NCBI GenBank assembly: GCA_030674155.1
Contig: CM060342.1
Coordinates: 12,243,643-12,307,642 of the forward strand
DNA: 64,000 bases
Direction of reading: 5' to 3'
From: Stramonita haemastoma
Lineage: Eukaryota; Mollusca; Gastropoda; Neogastropoda; Muricidae
Below, piece by piece: positions 20,321-32,493 of this stretch. A program made the translations under genes and the position numbers. Each line of letters begins with the position of its first letter. Position 1 is the stretch's first letter. Below the pieces are notes generated by a model that searched no databases, had not been told where the DNA came from, and worked only from the letters and a program-made list of their open reading frames with translations.

Positions 20321-22042
20321 ATCTATAGTTGGTAGAGTACCCAAAGATTAGACAGAGTTATTTAACTACAGTTATGTTCAAATACCGAACAGAGCAGCCC
20401 ACACTTACATAATTTATACTTACATTTATAAGCTACAGTTTGAAACATGCTAAGGGGCTAAAGTAACAACTGTTTCATAAGCTGAAAAGGATTTTTTTCT
20501 TATGTTAAAATAACAAAAAGTCCAAACTTACATATGCTAAAATAAAAGCAATGCCCCCCCCCCCCCCCCACTTCCAAACTTTACTCCCTCACTAAAAATG
20601 GTTTTTTGGGGGGAAAAAGCTGAAAGTACCTTATAAATCAGATCCTTCAGTTCTACTGGAAGCTTTTTCAACCAAAGTAAATTGTCAGAGTGAAGAAATT
20701 TTGAGCATTGTTGTTTTCCTGTCGACCAGCAGTCAGTTAACCATGTGGCTGATCTGTCAGTTTTGTCTTTGGGATTATCATCACAGTGACAATCCATACC
20801 ACAGAGACAACTTGTTTGTGTGGATAAAGCAAATAGGACGGGACAATATATTATACTCTAGATCTTGCCTTTAGCTACAGTAACTTGGCCAAAGTCTTGT
20901 GCTCCAGACCAGATTTCTCATCCAACTCCAGGTTTGGGCTGTACACTGTCTAGTAGTGTCATATGTGATGTATTGTGTTATCAAGGACTCCGGGGAAGAA
21001 ACCACAGACATGCGAGGTATGCGTAAGATGAATTATGATCGGTGTATTCACCACATATCACAGAGCCATTGAGTGCCTGTACTCATTGTCAAGAAGCGGA
21101 TCAGCAACTTCTCTTTACTGTCCATATTTCACAATACAGTGAAGCAATGCTACATGGACCTTCAATGTGTCAAACACTGCATAGACTGACTCCTTTTTCT
21201 TTGCACTGTAAGAAAGGGTACTTGGGTTGAGCAGATTGTTTACAACACTGAAGGTTTCTGATAAAACTGGTACTATTTTAGAATGACAAAAAGTCATTTG
21301 AGGGTATACCCTTCCAGCAGTCATAGAGGCCCCCATATTTCTCCTCCCTCCCTCTCCCTCACCTCCCCCTCTCCCTCCCTCCCCCCTTTTTTTTAAGGTT
21401 TTCTTGAAAGTCAAGAAAACCTTCATTTAGAATCCTGAAAATAAGTGAAATCCAAACCAGACCTTTAAAAAAAAAGTTTCCCAGTTCATGAAGGCACCTT
21501 TTTAAAGTGTATTCAAATTTACAGTTAAATCACAAACAAGAAACAAGCTATATTGGGGTTTTTTTCCAAAAATATTATGTACATACAACTCTTTTTTTTT
21601 TTTTTTATTTAAACAAGCAAAGGACAGTTAACCTTTAAAACTAGTCAGGGAAGTTTACTGTATTGACAAGTTCAGTACATTGTGATTACATTTTAACCTT
21701 TGCTTTGAAAGTTTTAGATTTGAAAAGAACAGACTTTTACAAAACTGTTTCCCCTCCCCTCCTTTCACCTCCCCCCCCCCCTTTTTTTTTTTTTTTTAAA
21801 TTTATAAATATCATTTGAAAGGCCAACACAAAGCAAGAACTTTGTCGCTAGGTGACTTTAGAACAGAATTCTGCATCATGTGTGCTTGAGACAAGGGAAG
21901 TAATCATGACAATTTGTGCAGCAGTTAAAGGGAAGCAGCTCTAGGTTTTCGTACGCAGCTTTATTTTTCGGACGGGTTATGTCCTCTTGTTTATGTCGGC
22001 AGTTTATTTCTCTCTCCCTCTCTCTTAAGTCTCTCTCATTAT
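20321..22042. other. No gene seen
   Basis: AT-rich sequence with poly-C near 20556-20569, a CT-rich stretch near 21340-21400 and poly-T tracts. A short - strand frame at 20537-20797 has no family resemblance or splice support. Confidence 0.5.
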
Positions 22043-22470
22043 ATGTGACGCTCCACCACGAAATGAGTCCCTTAGCACATAACCCTCTTTTCCACTAGGA
22101 GCCATAAAAGGAAGGTGAGGTCAAGTTGGCAATTTTCAGATTTTGTTTGATTATAAAACTATAGCTATTATTTTTACCTTCTAATGAAATATCAAGTCAT
22201 AATTTTGTATCCTTTTGCCTTTAAACGTGCTTTACAAATGCCCAAGCCCTCATTCTGACCATTTATTATGGTGCTAAACTTGTCCTTTTCTCGTTTTGTA
22301 ATTTCCTGCAGTCTATCATTTCAACTTGTGATAACTTTTCATAAAATTGTCCAATTTTCAATATGTTATTTTTGTATTGTATAGCCATTTCATTGCAGAT
22401 TAATAAAATGTTAATAACTAAATCTTGACCTCTGGTGTAAAGCGACTCCTTATGTGGTGGAGCGTCACAT
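22043..22470 (+). mobile_element. MITE with 18-bp terminal inverted repeats, reference copy
   Basis: The left end ATGTGACGCTCCACCAC and the right end GTGGTGGAGCGTCACAT are perfect inverted repeats, flanked by matching ATTAT on both sides (a possible target duplication or part of it). About 430 bp long, with no coding capacity. Internal landmarks are 'GGAGCCATAAAAGG', 'GGTCAAGTTG', 'CCAAGCCCTCATTCTGACC' and 'GACCTCTGGTG'. Other copies lie at 36001-36437, 44831-45548 and 57982-58405. It looks like a non-autonomous DNA transposon; the superfamily is not assigned. Confidence 0.85.
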
Positions 22471-22771
22471 ATTATGTGTCCAGTGTTGCTGTTCATTTTT
22501 TTATAATTATACTATACCATGACTTGTAAACTTCCTCCTTAACTCCTTGAGAAGTCACTTGAGAGCACTGCACTGAATTTTCTAGGCAATGTGTCCTGGG
22601 CAGGTTGAATCTGGCGGTGCCCATTTCTCTCAGGCAAGAGTGCATGCTGGGTATGTTCAAGTTGTCCATCCTAATGACCATTGTAGGCCTATGTTCTTCT
22701 CTAAGACAGGAAGATGTTTCGTGGCGTGTGTTTGTGTGCATACGGCACTTCAGTTTATATAATCTCTCGAT

Positions 22772-22843
<72 letters not shown>

Positions 22844-22872
22844 ATAGATAGGTAGGTAGATAGATAGATAGG

Positions 22873-22907
<35 letters not shown>

Positions 22908-22936
22908 GGAGGGAGGGAGGTAGGTAGGTAGGTAGA
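22772..22936. repeat. (GATA)n microsatellite
   Basis: About 165 bp of GATA units drifting into GGTA and GGGA units at the right end. Confidence 0.95.
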
Positions 22937-22969
22937 TGAGTGTGTGTGTGTTTATAGTCTGCATTGGAC

Positions 22970-23220
22970 TGTCAGGAGAGTAGAGTCAGTACTGATGTTA
23001 ACTCCAGGGGATTTCTTCTGAAGTCGGAGTATGGCTGCCTATATGGTGAGGTACTTGAAAATAGTCATACACGCAAACTTCTCATTCAGTGTGCAGTTTT
23101 AATCTCACAGTGATTCCCAGGTGGGTTGAGTGAGTCAGAGTGCGCATTCTGGGTTAATCCCTAGAGTGTTTAAGCTGGGGAACGCACAACTCCAGGGAGT
23201 AAAAATCCACTCAACTGGAC
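22970..23220 (+). repeat. SINE A scrap plus family C tail
   Basis: 22970-23010 matches the 'AGTCAGTACTGATGTTAACTCCAG' part of family A in opposite sense. It is followed by the best family C copy: 'GTCGGAGTATGGCTGCC', 'GAGGTACTTGAAAATAGTC' and 'CACAGTGATTCCCAGG'. The tail module strongly resembles a common gastropod SINE. Confidence 0.65.
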
Positions 23221-24624
23221 ACCTCGTGTGTATATTTCAGGTATTCGCGAATATAGTAGGCCTAAAGAATTGGCAGGTCCTCACAGTATTTTGACTGGGA
23301 AGTCGAAAAAGAAAAAAATAAATAAGCTACCCCTATCTTCAATTCTACCAGGATCTGTTCACGGGTAGATTCGTGCTGGCTAGCCTAGGCCTAGGCCTTC
23401 TGCAAGACTTATAACTATGATTCAGATAAAATCATCGTAGGAATAACAATGCTATCGTGCCTGACAGCAGCGTTAGTGCTAGTGTGTCAGATTTCGCAGA
23501 ACTTGACAAGTTCGGCACAATAATAATATCTATTTAGCCTACTGAGCTATGTCATGACAGCAAGAGACAGTGCTTCCACATCGAGTTGCCTGTCAAATAA
23601 ATAAATGCCTTACCTCTGGTGGAAATTGCATAGGATGTATGCAGGTGCCAGCAACAACAAAAATCCACACATATAGTTCAATTTTTTTTTTTTTTTTTTT
23701 TTTGGGGGGGGAGGTGTTAAGGGGAGAGGAGGGTCTGTGGGTTTGTTTTTTTGTTTTTTAAACAAGAATCTTTCCAATAATTTAAAACCCAGGTGATTGA
23801 TCTAGAATTAAGCAGCCATCTTTGTGTATGAGCTTTTCGAGTAATTCGCTTAATTAATCAACAGATGAAGAAAAAAATGCAATATAATAGCTCATTAGGG
23901 ACTTAGATCTAGATCTATGTTTTTGGTTTGCAATTTAAACATAAAGAGAACGTGCGATATTTTACTTATCGTGTTATTCCCTGTGTGACTGTTGAAGGCC
24001 TATTCTGTTTTGACGGGAGTGAGGCCTAAGCATCGTTGTGTGTATGTGTGTGTGTGTGTTTTGGAAAGGGGGGGGGGGGGGGGGTCACTCACGCGCGCGC
24101 GTATGTATGTGTGGCTTGCCTGTGTTGTTGACCCTACGCCTAGCTGAACTGTGTATGTGTGCGTGTTGCACGAAGCGTGTTGAAGGCGTGAACCTACGTC
24201 TTCTAGGCCTAAATGTCAGAACTTTCACAAAATGGAGGCATGAGTTTTTCCGCACATGGATTTTTACCTTTTGTCAGTTTTGTGCACCCTTTAACAGTCA
24301 CGCCAACACTGCTTTCTAATTCTATACCAGCTTTGGAGGTGAGTATGTTGATGTAAAATACATTAGGGCCTATTGTGATATATTTATTTCAAGTGTAAAT
24401 GTTGTGGGTACTGTGTCTATCATTTTTCTAACGTAAACTTTTTCTCCAATTATACTATCGTTATTTTATTTCATTGGGCCCTTGTGCGGTTTTGTATCTG
24501 AGCGCTTTGGGATACTTGGGGGTGGAAATGTTTGCAGATTTCCGTTGGCTAATTATAGTAGGTCTGTTGATAAATTTTATAGGAAGGTGGGGAGGGGGGA
24601 CGGGAAGAGTCGATAGGGGTTCTA
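23221..24624. other. CpG-containing region with possible 5' exon, otherwise empty
   Basis: It contains several AGGCCTAG-type palindromes, poly-T (23681-23703), a G-run (24068-24084) and a CGCGCGCG tract near 24094. A strong donor (GGAG/GTGAGT, GT 24339-24340) ends a CpG-bearing segment and could close a noncoding first exon for the candidate transcript at 25.4 kb. No convincing coding frame. Confidence 0.35.
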
Positions 24625-24880
24625 GAAATAAGAATAAGAAAGTCCTTTGGATGAGACTATACACTGAGGTCCCGTGTGCCAACGCACGCAGAACATCTTG
24701 CGCACATGTTAACACCTGTTCCGCCTTTCGGACGAGTAGGCCATTGTATGCGGGTGGGAACGGATAACAAAATTTATAAAACTCCGTACATACGTGAACT
24801 GGATGGGGAAAAAAGCCCATGAATGGTTCTTCATTATATATAATCCTGGCAATAATAGAATAATTCAAGATATACTAAAA
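24625..24880 (+). repeat. SINE family A, body and tail
   Basis: It carries 'GGATGAGACTATACACTGAG', 'CGCAGAACATCTTGCGCAC', 'CCTGTTCCGCCTTTCGG', 'GAGTAGGCCATTG', 'GGTGGGAACGGATAAC', and tail 1 with 'GAACTGGATG'. The head is missing. Confidence 0.75.
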
Positions 24881-25429
24881 TACACTGTGGGATTGTTTAG
24901 GGGTTGGGGATATTTACTGGTGCTAGGTAGGCCTAGTCATGAGAAAGTTTTAAAGGACCATCGAACATTGCTTGGTTGGGAGGCTAGGCCTAGCAGACAA
25001 ACGAAGGAATGATGGGGTACAGTGATTGCTGAGAAAAAAAAAAATCCATGTGTATCATATTAGTTGTGAATCAGGAACTTGTCTTTCACAAAAAAGTGCG
25101 TATTTTGCGTAATGCCACGTTAGTGACTTTTTAAAAAAATTAATAATAATAATAATGATAATAATAAATGATAGGCCTAGCCTAGAGGTTACATGAAAAA
25201 CGGAAGTGGGCATGAATAATGCTGGAGTATGGCCTGAAAGTGGAACCACGCACTGCCATCACCACAGATCACTCACTTTACCATATCCCAGTGGTGGAGG
25301 GGAAAAAAAGAAAAAAGCCAAGGTATTTATTTGAGAAATAGTTAACTCAGACAAAGAAATCCAACATGGTTTCAAGATTTTTGGCTGAAATACAAGCACC
25401 GGAACGAAGGGAGCAAAGTTACGTTAAAC

Positions 25430-26149
25430 ATGGCGGGAGAAAACACTGCTCAATGTGCTAGATCTGTAAGTACTGCAGCCTTGATTTTTTGCTTCATCTG
25501 GTTATTTCGACATTGTGAAGCGTAGGAAGATGAATGTGGTAAACTTGTCGCTGCTAAATCGAGAGCTCAAGACAAAACATGATATTTCTTTTAGGGAGAG
25601 AAAATGTTGACCGGACAAATTGAGCAGTAGGCATGTTTGACTTTTCGAACTTGTTCCAAAAATATAGTGTACACGATGTCTCTTACGTTAAGTTACTCGG
25701 GTTTACTCTGTTCCCCTATCCACATTAACTGTAAGGAACTCCACGAAATGCAACCAGGTCTGCCAAATGATCTATTGAGTATTATCTTTCTCTTTCTTCC
25801 ATAGCTCTCCCAGACCACTTACCACAGTGATGTAATTGTAAGCCTCCCTACCCATCTCAATTCCTTCTGCCCTCAAGTCGAGTGCCATGGTAGTGTCAAC
25901 CTCCATTTATCAGTCATATGTGTTGCTATGCTCTAATGCTCTATTTTGGCCATAGTTTAAAAATTCATAAAAATATAAATTAGAATTGATAAGAATAACA
26001 GTGGAAAGTTGACTTTGTGTACTTTTCAGATTCAGTGTACCGTTTTTTTCCCTGTATTTGACTACTTTTTGTAAGTTTAGTTTTAGAGTGTTGTTTGTTT
26101 TGTTTGTTGTTGTTTTTTTTGGAGGGGGGGTGCAGGGGTTTTCTGGAAA

Positions 26150-26188
<39 letters not shown>

Positions 26189-26906
26189 AAAATATACACA
26201 CACATTTCAGAAAAATGCGAGAGAAGCATTTCCACACACAAAAAGGAAAGAGACATTTAAGATCTGTCATTGTGCGGTTGCACATTGTTTTGCAACAAAA
26301 AAAAAATGACACAGTTTGCTTTACCACAACTTACTAGACTTCATCACCAGGTTGTTTTCATATCTCAGCTAAAACTCTTTGAGATTCGCTAATGAATGGG
26401 ACTTGTTTGCTCACCATCAAAGCCCCTTGAAATCCCCCCCTCCCCCCCTTTTTTTTTTTCTTGAGTGTATGAACTGTAAAAACTCCTGCACACTCATTCC
26501 CACTCAGGGAACATGGCTATCTTATCCAGCATTAGGTAACTATGTGGCATTAAACATTTTGAGACAACTAAATTTTACTCGCGGTGAGATTTAGTTGAGG
26601 AATGAACATGTGCACAAAATATGTGTCATTAAAAATTTTGATGCCAAAATTTTACTTGTGAGCTAGGCTAGTTAAGAAATGGACATGCACGTACAAAATC
26701 ATACAATGACACATGCACGCGCAGAATTGTGTATGATCAATATGTGCATACATTTGCTTTTAATTGTTTGAATCAGTATAATGATGTATGAATTAGAATA
26801 CTGTTGGTTTGTATCTAACGATGAATGTCACTTGTTCCAGATGACGATTTCACCTTACATTCAGCGGATGTGGAGAGAAGACGGCAAGTGCGCAGACACA
26901 GTTTAG
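25430..26906 (+). CDS. Weak candidate three-exon small protein or noncoding transcript
   Basis: ATG at 25430 in an AACATGGCGGG context (YY1-like, often at start sites) opens a 36-base segment to 25465 before GTAAGT. A 33-base exon 25805-25837 follows a strong pyrimidine tract (CTTTCTTCCATAG) and precedes GTAAGC. The third exon starts at 26841 after TTGTTCCAG, with stop TAG at 26904-26906; the exon could run to 27004 (AAG/GTAAAA). All joins are phase 0 and give 44 residues. The middle exon starts LSQTTYH and the third ends DGKCADTV. No family is recognised. The splice signals are good, but a 44-residue product is not enough to prove coding; a lncRNA or chance are both possible. Confidence 0.25.
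26150..26186. repeat. Poly-G tract
   Basis: A 37-base G-run, unusually long. It could be real or inflated by sequencing of a shorter run. Confidence 0.9.
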
Positions 26907-27054
26907 CACATCCATGACGGGGTGGGAACCTTCAACCAAAGGGCTAGCTGGGCATCACCCACACCACTGCCAGGAATTTTCAGTCACAGATTGAAGAATC
27001 TAAGGTAAAAAAAACCTCGTGTTCTTTTTATGGTTTTATTTCGCAGTTAGGAAG

Positions 27055-27260
27055 TGGGATGGATAGTCTAGTGGTTAGAGTGGGTAGAGTTAGCGATCTG
27101 GTTGCGCAGGTTTGAACCACGCCTGTTTGAGAGGCTTCTTCAGCAGGAGTTAACAATCATCAGTGCTGATTCCACTGCCCTGAAAGTCTGGAATGAAATA
27201 GGAAGCTCCCCCTGTAGGGAGGGCGGGGCCTGTCAGTATGATTTGCATTCCCGCCTGCGG
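27055..27260 (+). repeat. Diverged tRNA-headed SINE
   Basis: It starts 'GGATAGTCTAGTGGTTAGAG' with a B-box-like 'GGTTTGAACC' and continues with 'CAGGAGTTAACAATCATCAGTGCTGA' in the manner of family A. It breaks down before the conserved body. Confidence 0.55.
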
Positions 27261-28349
27261 ATGACAAAATGAAAAACCAGCATGCACACGTTGTGCTTAG
27301 CTGTTAAGTCTCGTAAAGCGCACCAAAGTGCAGTAACATCGTACTCATAAACCATACATAAGCGCAGTATCATCACGTCATACGTTTATAAGCTGAGTAT
27401 GGCCAACGAAACCTTTTCTCTCTGCACATGGGCGCGAGACACCTTAGGGAAGTGTTTGTGTACTGGCTGCTAGCAGCAAAATTGTTTCTGCGTTGACTTC
27501 AGGGAAATTTTTCACTAATTTTCTTCGGATTTTTTGTGACCCATTTTTTCTTCATCATGGCTGAACCTGCATTCGACACCTACGTCAATTCTGTCGATTT
27601 AAAAGAGTGTTTAATTGAAAATTGTGCTGGCTAAGCATTGGGACTAGGAAAAGATAGCCAGAGAGATGGAACTGGGTGGCCTGAACACACTAATGATCTC
27701 AGATTTTTGTAAGAATGTGGAAATTTTGAACCCATAATTTTGGCGCAACAATGAGGTCATTCCCACACACTGTAATCTTGACTGAATGTTGGAGTTTTTT
27801 GTTGTTTGGAAAGGAGGGGGGAGGGAGATCTTTAATGGCGCTCATTTTAGTTGTGGATCATGAACTTCTATTCTGGGTCATCAACAAAAATCAGAATGTG
27901 TGTTGTGGCTTGGCCAGTGACATTTGTGGCAAGGGATTTCTGCCAATGTTCGTCAATGTGGCTTGATTGATAACGCAGTATCATATTGACTTTTTTTAAA
28001 TAGTTTTTTTTATGCATAAGGCATGTTTTATGATTTTTGTTTGTTCTACATTTAGTATTGTAGTGTTTTCATACAGAATACATGGAGACACCACTCACAC
28101 AGTTATGTTGTGTGCTAGAGATTACATAATGATTACAATCAAAACAAACAACTTTGACACATGATATGAACATGTAAGAAAAATAATGGAACATATGTAA
28201 CAATTCTTTGCAAACGGTATTCTCAGATTTCTGAGGATCTGTTTTAAAGTATGAGAGATATTACATTTTAAACATACCCACCCATTTCAGCTCATTTTGG
28301 CTAAATCCTTCCATGAAAAGGAATTTGGTAGTGTCAGTTCTCTATATGA
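27261..28349. other. No confident gene
   Basis: A CpG-bearing patch at about 27290-27600 contains a 25-codon frame (27557-27634) starting MAEPAFDTYV with no splice signal or homolog I recognise. The rest is AT-rich. Confidence 0.45.
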
Positions 28350-28560
28350 GACTAAGAGGTAAACACCATTCCTGGGGAAAAATCAGAGAGTTGGAGTCCC
28401 CAGTGCGGTTCGGAGCTGTATATGGAAACATTCTGGCGGCTCCTGCGACGGAAACTGGAACAATTCTTATCCACAATCGCCTTTCCATTGGACCCTTCCA
28501 GAGATTTAAAAAAAAAGGGGGGGGATGTCTGCTGCATGGGTAACAGCTTGCCCTCCAACC
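28350..28560 (+). repeat. Dispersed repeat module B, 5' part
   Basis: It matches the complement of 10162-10340: 'GAGTTGGAGTCCCC', 'GGCTCCTGCGACGG', 'GCCTTTCCATTGGA' and 'CTGCATGGGTAACAGCTTGC'. It is separated from the module's end piece (28868-28925) by a family A SINE. Confidence 0.7.
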
Positions 28561-28589
28561 CAAACTTGTGACATGCTGACGCGGGTTTG

Positions 28590-28862
28590 AATCTTGTCGA
28601 AGAGGAGAACTCGTCTTACCTAAGTGCCAACTCCACTCCCCCCAAAAGTTCTTCAGATGAGACTATAAACCTAGGTCTCGTGTGCGAATGCAGGCAGAAC
28701 ATCTTGCGCACATGTTAAAACTTGATCCATTTTTCGGGAGAGTAGACCATTGTGTGCCATGGGAACAGATGACAAATTTTACAAAACTGCATGCACACAA
28801 GGATTGGATGTAAAAAAGCACTAGTGCTTATTCCATTATCCTCAAAATAAAAGAATAAAGAA
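28590..28862 (+). repeat. SINE family A inserted between two parts of module B
   Basis: Body 'CAGATGAGACTATAAACC', 'GCAGAACATCTTGCGCAC', 'AGTAGACCATTGTGTGCC', then tail 1 with 'AGCACTAGTGCTTATTCC' and 'CATTATCCTCAAAATAAAAG'. Confidence 0.8.
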
Positions 28863-29364
28863 AGACTCTGCGCTCTAGAGCCTAGAGGCATCTCCATAGT
28901 CTTCTGAGACTGACAGATGCCTACTACTACGCACCTTTCTTTCTCATTCTGTCCATCCTCTGTCCACTGACATCACCTGCACTGGATGTTTCAGATACCT
29001 GTACAAAGGCTGCCAGGGAGTTGGGGTTGTGTTCCTTCCAAGTCACATCACCAGTGTTGGCAGCGTGGTGGTCACTTCTTTCCCCTGGAGGATGTTGGGG
29101 TACCGCCACCAGAGGGGGCTCTCTTACCTCCCACCTTGCCAGGTAAGGGGAAGAATGGGTTGGTTTGATAGTTTTCATTGTGTCATAAATTTATGTGTAT
29201 TTTAGTGTGTATCAGACATGAAAATTTTCTGCCTTTTGGTGGAAATGTGCCTTTTTTGACAGACTCTAGGGTCATTTTTTAAATCAGTGTTTTATTGATT
29301 TTTTCCATCTCTTTTTGTTTTTGGTTTGTTTGGGGTTTTTTGTTTTGTTTTATTGTTCCTCAGT

Positions 29365-29462
29365 AAGGGCTCCGAGGTTCTCCAATGGTGAGATCTTGTG
29401 TTTGCGGCCGTTTTTGCCCACCATGAAGGTAGCTGTGTTCTGACTCTAGGATGTAGTAATCG
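29365..29462 (+). repeat. Dispersed repeat module E
   Basis: Core words 'GAGGTTCTCCAATGGTGAGA', 'TTTTTGCCCACCATGAAGGT' and 'AGCTGTGTTCTGACTC'. The same order recurs at 32268-32365, 52118-52215, 60595-60690, 61740-61845 and 63073-63545, and inverted at 58745-58835. Confidence 0.75.
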
Positions 29463-30119
29463 TTATGTCATCAGGAATTCAGCTTTATGTTGATGCAAAG
29501 CCTTTAGAATAAGAGATGCTATGTCATCAGATTGTTTTCCTCCCTCCCCCCCCCCCCCCCATCCCTGTGGTGGTTAGTTCTCTACTGTAATTTGTTGCAA
29601 TATTTTCATTAACAAATAGGACTGGTTGACCAGAGCTTGAACAGGCAATGGTGTTTTTTGGTTGAGTTTTTTTCTTTGGGGATGGGATAATCTGATTATT
29701 TTTCTCCCATCATCAGTTTTTTATCATGGTTGAGAGATGCTTTTGTATTATTATTGAAACAAAAGCAAACTGTTACTGCATATGTCTATTAAACAGAAAA
29801 AAAAGAATTAGCCAGTCTTTCACAGATTGATTTCACTACCCAAAAGGGAAAGAAAATTAAGATTTAACCCAAATAAAATTCCTCCATTGTAAACATACCC
29901 CCCCCCCCCCCCCCCCCCCTCCCATCTCCCCCCAGCTTGTTTTTCATTTGAAAATACATGAGAATGTAACATTGTTAATTTTGAAAAAAATTCATCCTTT
30001 CTTCACCCTTTAATATTATGGCTCTCATCCCCTAACAGTCTCTCTATGGAGTTTTTTTTGGGGTGAAAAGGGTTTCTTGAGGACATACATTATGTAATAG
30101 CCTACAGGTGTTGTCTAGT

Positions 30120-30120
<1 letters not shown>

Positions 30121-30153
<33 letters not shown>
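30121..30153. repeat. Poly-G tract
   Basis: A 33-base G-run. The second copy of the duplication has a shorter G-run at about 33021-33038. Confidence 0.9.
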
Positions 30154-30154
<1 letters not shown>

Positions 30155-31229
30155 AATTTTTTTTTTTTTTTAAAATGATTTCAGCATCTTGTGAAGGATT
30201 ATGATGTCTGTGCCAAAGCATTGATAATGTTCGTTCTACCACAAATAGTAGGTTAAACTGTTATGTTTTTGTATTTTTTTAAAATATAGGATAGAGTACA
30301 AAGATGTAGCTGTGTGCATAGATCTTCAGCAATGAAAGGGCTTTTTTTTTATATAGGTAGATGAGGGGACAAATGCCCTTTTTTTTTTTTTTTCCTATTT
30401 ACATGGCCCAGGGGCCCTTTCCCTTTTTATTTTAAAAAACCTGAAGGAAGAGGTGGAGGGTGGTTTAAGACTTTCCCTTGCCAAAAAAGAAAACCCAAAT
30501 GAGGTTTTTGTGGTCAATTACAGGAAAGAATCGGTTTGAATGAAAAACCCCGAAAGCACACAGAACATCTTGCGCACTTTAATGTTAAAACCTGTTCTGA
30601 GCCCTCTGAAAGAGTAGGCCACTATAAAACAGGTAGGAAAATTTGGGAAAAAACCCAAAAAAAATCCCATGCATACAGATGTCGTGTTTAGACAACCATC
30701 GGGGAAATTAAAATTTTACAAGAAATGAATGATTTTTTCCTCCTTCCCCCCACATCAGTGATTAAATTCTCATGCCTGAAAAGGGGGGCCCTTTGTCCAG
30801 AAAAATAGTGCTACCCTACAGAACATACGGGGATGGGATAGCATCGGGTCTTTTTTAAATTCTCGCTTTCCCCCACCCTATTGTAAAACCCCATTGTCGA
30901 GCCGGGTTTGCCAATTGGAGGGGTTTCCCTGTTTATCACCTTGGTTTCAGTACAGTTCAACCCGGGCTGTAAATGGGAAACCTGCCCTTTTTAGGGTCAG
31001 GGAAGGTAAAGAAAAGCGCCCCAACATGCTGGCCCCTAGAGAAGCTGAGCTCTGACACCTCACATCCCTACGACCACATAGTTTTAAAAGATAGAGCGTG
31101 TCTGGTCCTGCCCACAGTTCTTCTTTTTGAGACGACTTCTGGCCACTTGATACCAAGGATGTTCCAAAGACATCTGTTGGGTAAAAAAATTTTTCCACCT
31201 GTAAAATGACAACAACAAAAAACCCCCAG

Positions 31230-31665
31230 CAAGCACAAAGGGTGTCGTGTTTAACCCCCTCCCTGAGGAAAATCAAAGGGGGTCCCCAGGGTGGTCGGGG
31301 GCGGGTATTTTCAGAATGTTCTGGCAGCCCCCTGCAAATGGCTTTGGGAAAAACCATGTGTCTTGGAAATTGCCTTTCCAGGGGAAACCCTTCCAGGGGA
31401 CAACCCCCCCCCCCCCCCCCCCCCACCGCTAAGAACACCCCCCCCCCCAACCCCCCCCAACCCCCCCCCCAACCCCCTCCCCCCCCCAAAAACCCCCCCC
31501 CCCCCCCCCCAGCCCCCCCCCCGGGCTAACGAGAAAAATTCTCCTTTCCGATGGAGTAAAAAAAACTTCCCTTTTCCCACATTAAAAATTTTAAACCAGC
31601 GCTCTAAGCCTGAGGGCATAGCGCATCTCCATAAGTCTTTGAGACTGACAGATCCTACTACTAAA
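31230..31665 (+). repeat. Dispersed repeat module B, garbled copy
   Basis: 'GGTGTCGTGTTTAACCCCCT', 'CCTGAGGAAAATCA' and 'GAATGTTCTGGCAGC' match the 10.1-kb copy. The module's end piece is at 31595-31665. A C-rich tract (31404-31523) occupies the middle, where the 28-kb copy carries a SINE. Confidence 0.6.
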
Positions 31666-32452
31666 GCACCTGCAGGAAATTTCTGTGGCTTTTTGATTTT
31701 TTTGTTGTTGATAGGCCCCTTTTTTTGGGTTCCTTTCTTTCCCTCTCTTTCTCATTTTGGGGGCCCCCTCTTTTTCCCTCACTGACCTCACCTGCACTGG
31801 GTGTTTCCCGATACCTGTACAAAAAACAGCCAGGGAGGTGGGGTTGGTGTTCCCTTCCAAGTTTCCCCACCAGTGGTTTTGGGAGGCGGTGGGGGGCACT
31901 CCTTTTCCCCTCTGGGGGATGTTGGGGTACCGGCCACCAGAGGGGGCTCTCTTACCTCCCCCCTTGCCAGGTAAGGGAAGAAAGGGTTTGTTGGATAGTT
32001 TTTCATTGGTCATAATTTTGATGGATTAATTTTAGTGTGTAACAGACATGAAAGTTTTCTACCCTTAGAGGTGGAAAACTTTCCTTTTTTTTAAAAGACT
32101 TCAAAAGGGGCATTTTTTAAAAAAACAATGTTTTTTTTTTTTTTTTTCTTTCCCTTTTTTTTTTTTTTTTTTTTTTTCCCCTTCCCTTTTTTTTGTTTTT
32201 TTGGTTGGGTTTTGGGGGGGTTTTTTGTTGTTGTTTTTTTTTTGTTTTTTTATTGTTTTTGTCAGTTAGGGCTCCAAAGGTTCTCCAATGTGAGGGTCTT
32301 GTGTTTGCGGCCCCTTTTTTGCCCACCAGAAGGTAGCTGTGTATCTGACCCTAGGAATGTAGTAATCGTGATGTCTTTTTGGAATTCACTTTAAATTGAT
32401 GCAAAGCCTTTAGAATAAGAGCCCTTTTGTCCTAAGGGGAATTGTCCCCCCC

Positions 32453-32493
<41 letters not shown>

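Larger units (their letters stand above)
28868..31083 (+). repeat. Duplicated segment, left (cleaner) copy
   Basis: It starts with the module B end piece ('CATAGTCTTCTGAGACTGA') and ends at 'CCTACGACCACATAG'. It is collinear with 31590-34092 throughout: both carry 'GGATGTTGGGGTACCG', 'CACCAGAGGGGGCTCTCTTA', 'AGCCTACAGGTGTT' and 'GGTCAGGGAAGGTAAAG'. The offset grows from about 2.7 to 3.0 kb because the second copy has longer homopolymers. Confidence 0.85.

Noticed and set aside
20537..20797. 86-codon - strand frame with mixed composition
   Set aside because: It looks somewhat protein-like, but there are no splice signals, no family motif, and it ends in a poly-G stretch. Not supported.
27557..27634. 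25-codon frame starting MAEPAFDTYV
   Set aside because: An ATG in a CpG patch, but no donor site or conserved motif. Too short to call.
30947..31529. Glycine-rich and proline-rich long frames on both strands
   Set aside because: Caused by long G/C runs in the low-quality block. They disagree with the cleaner related copies.
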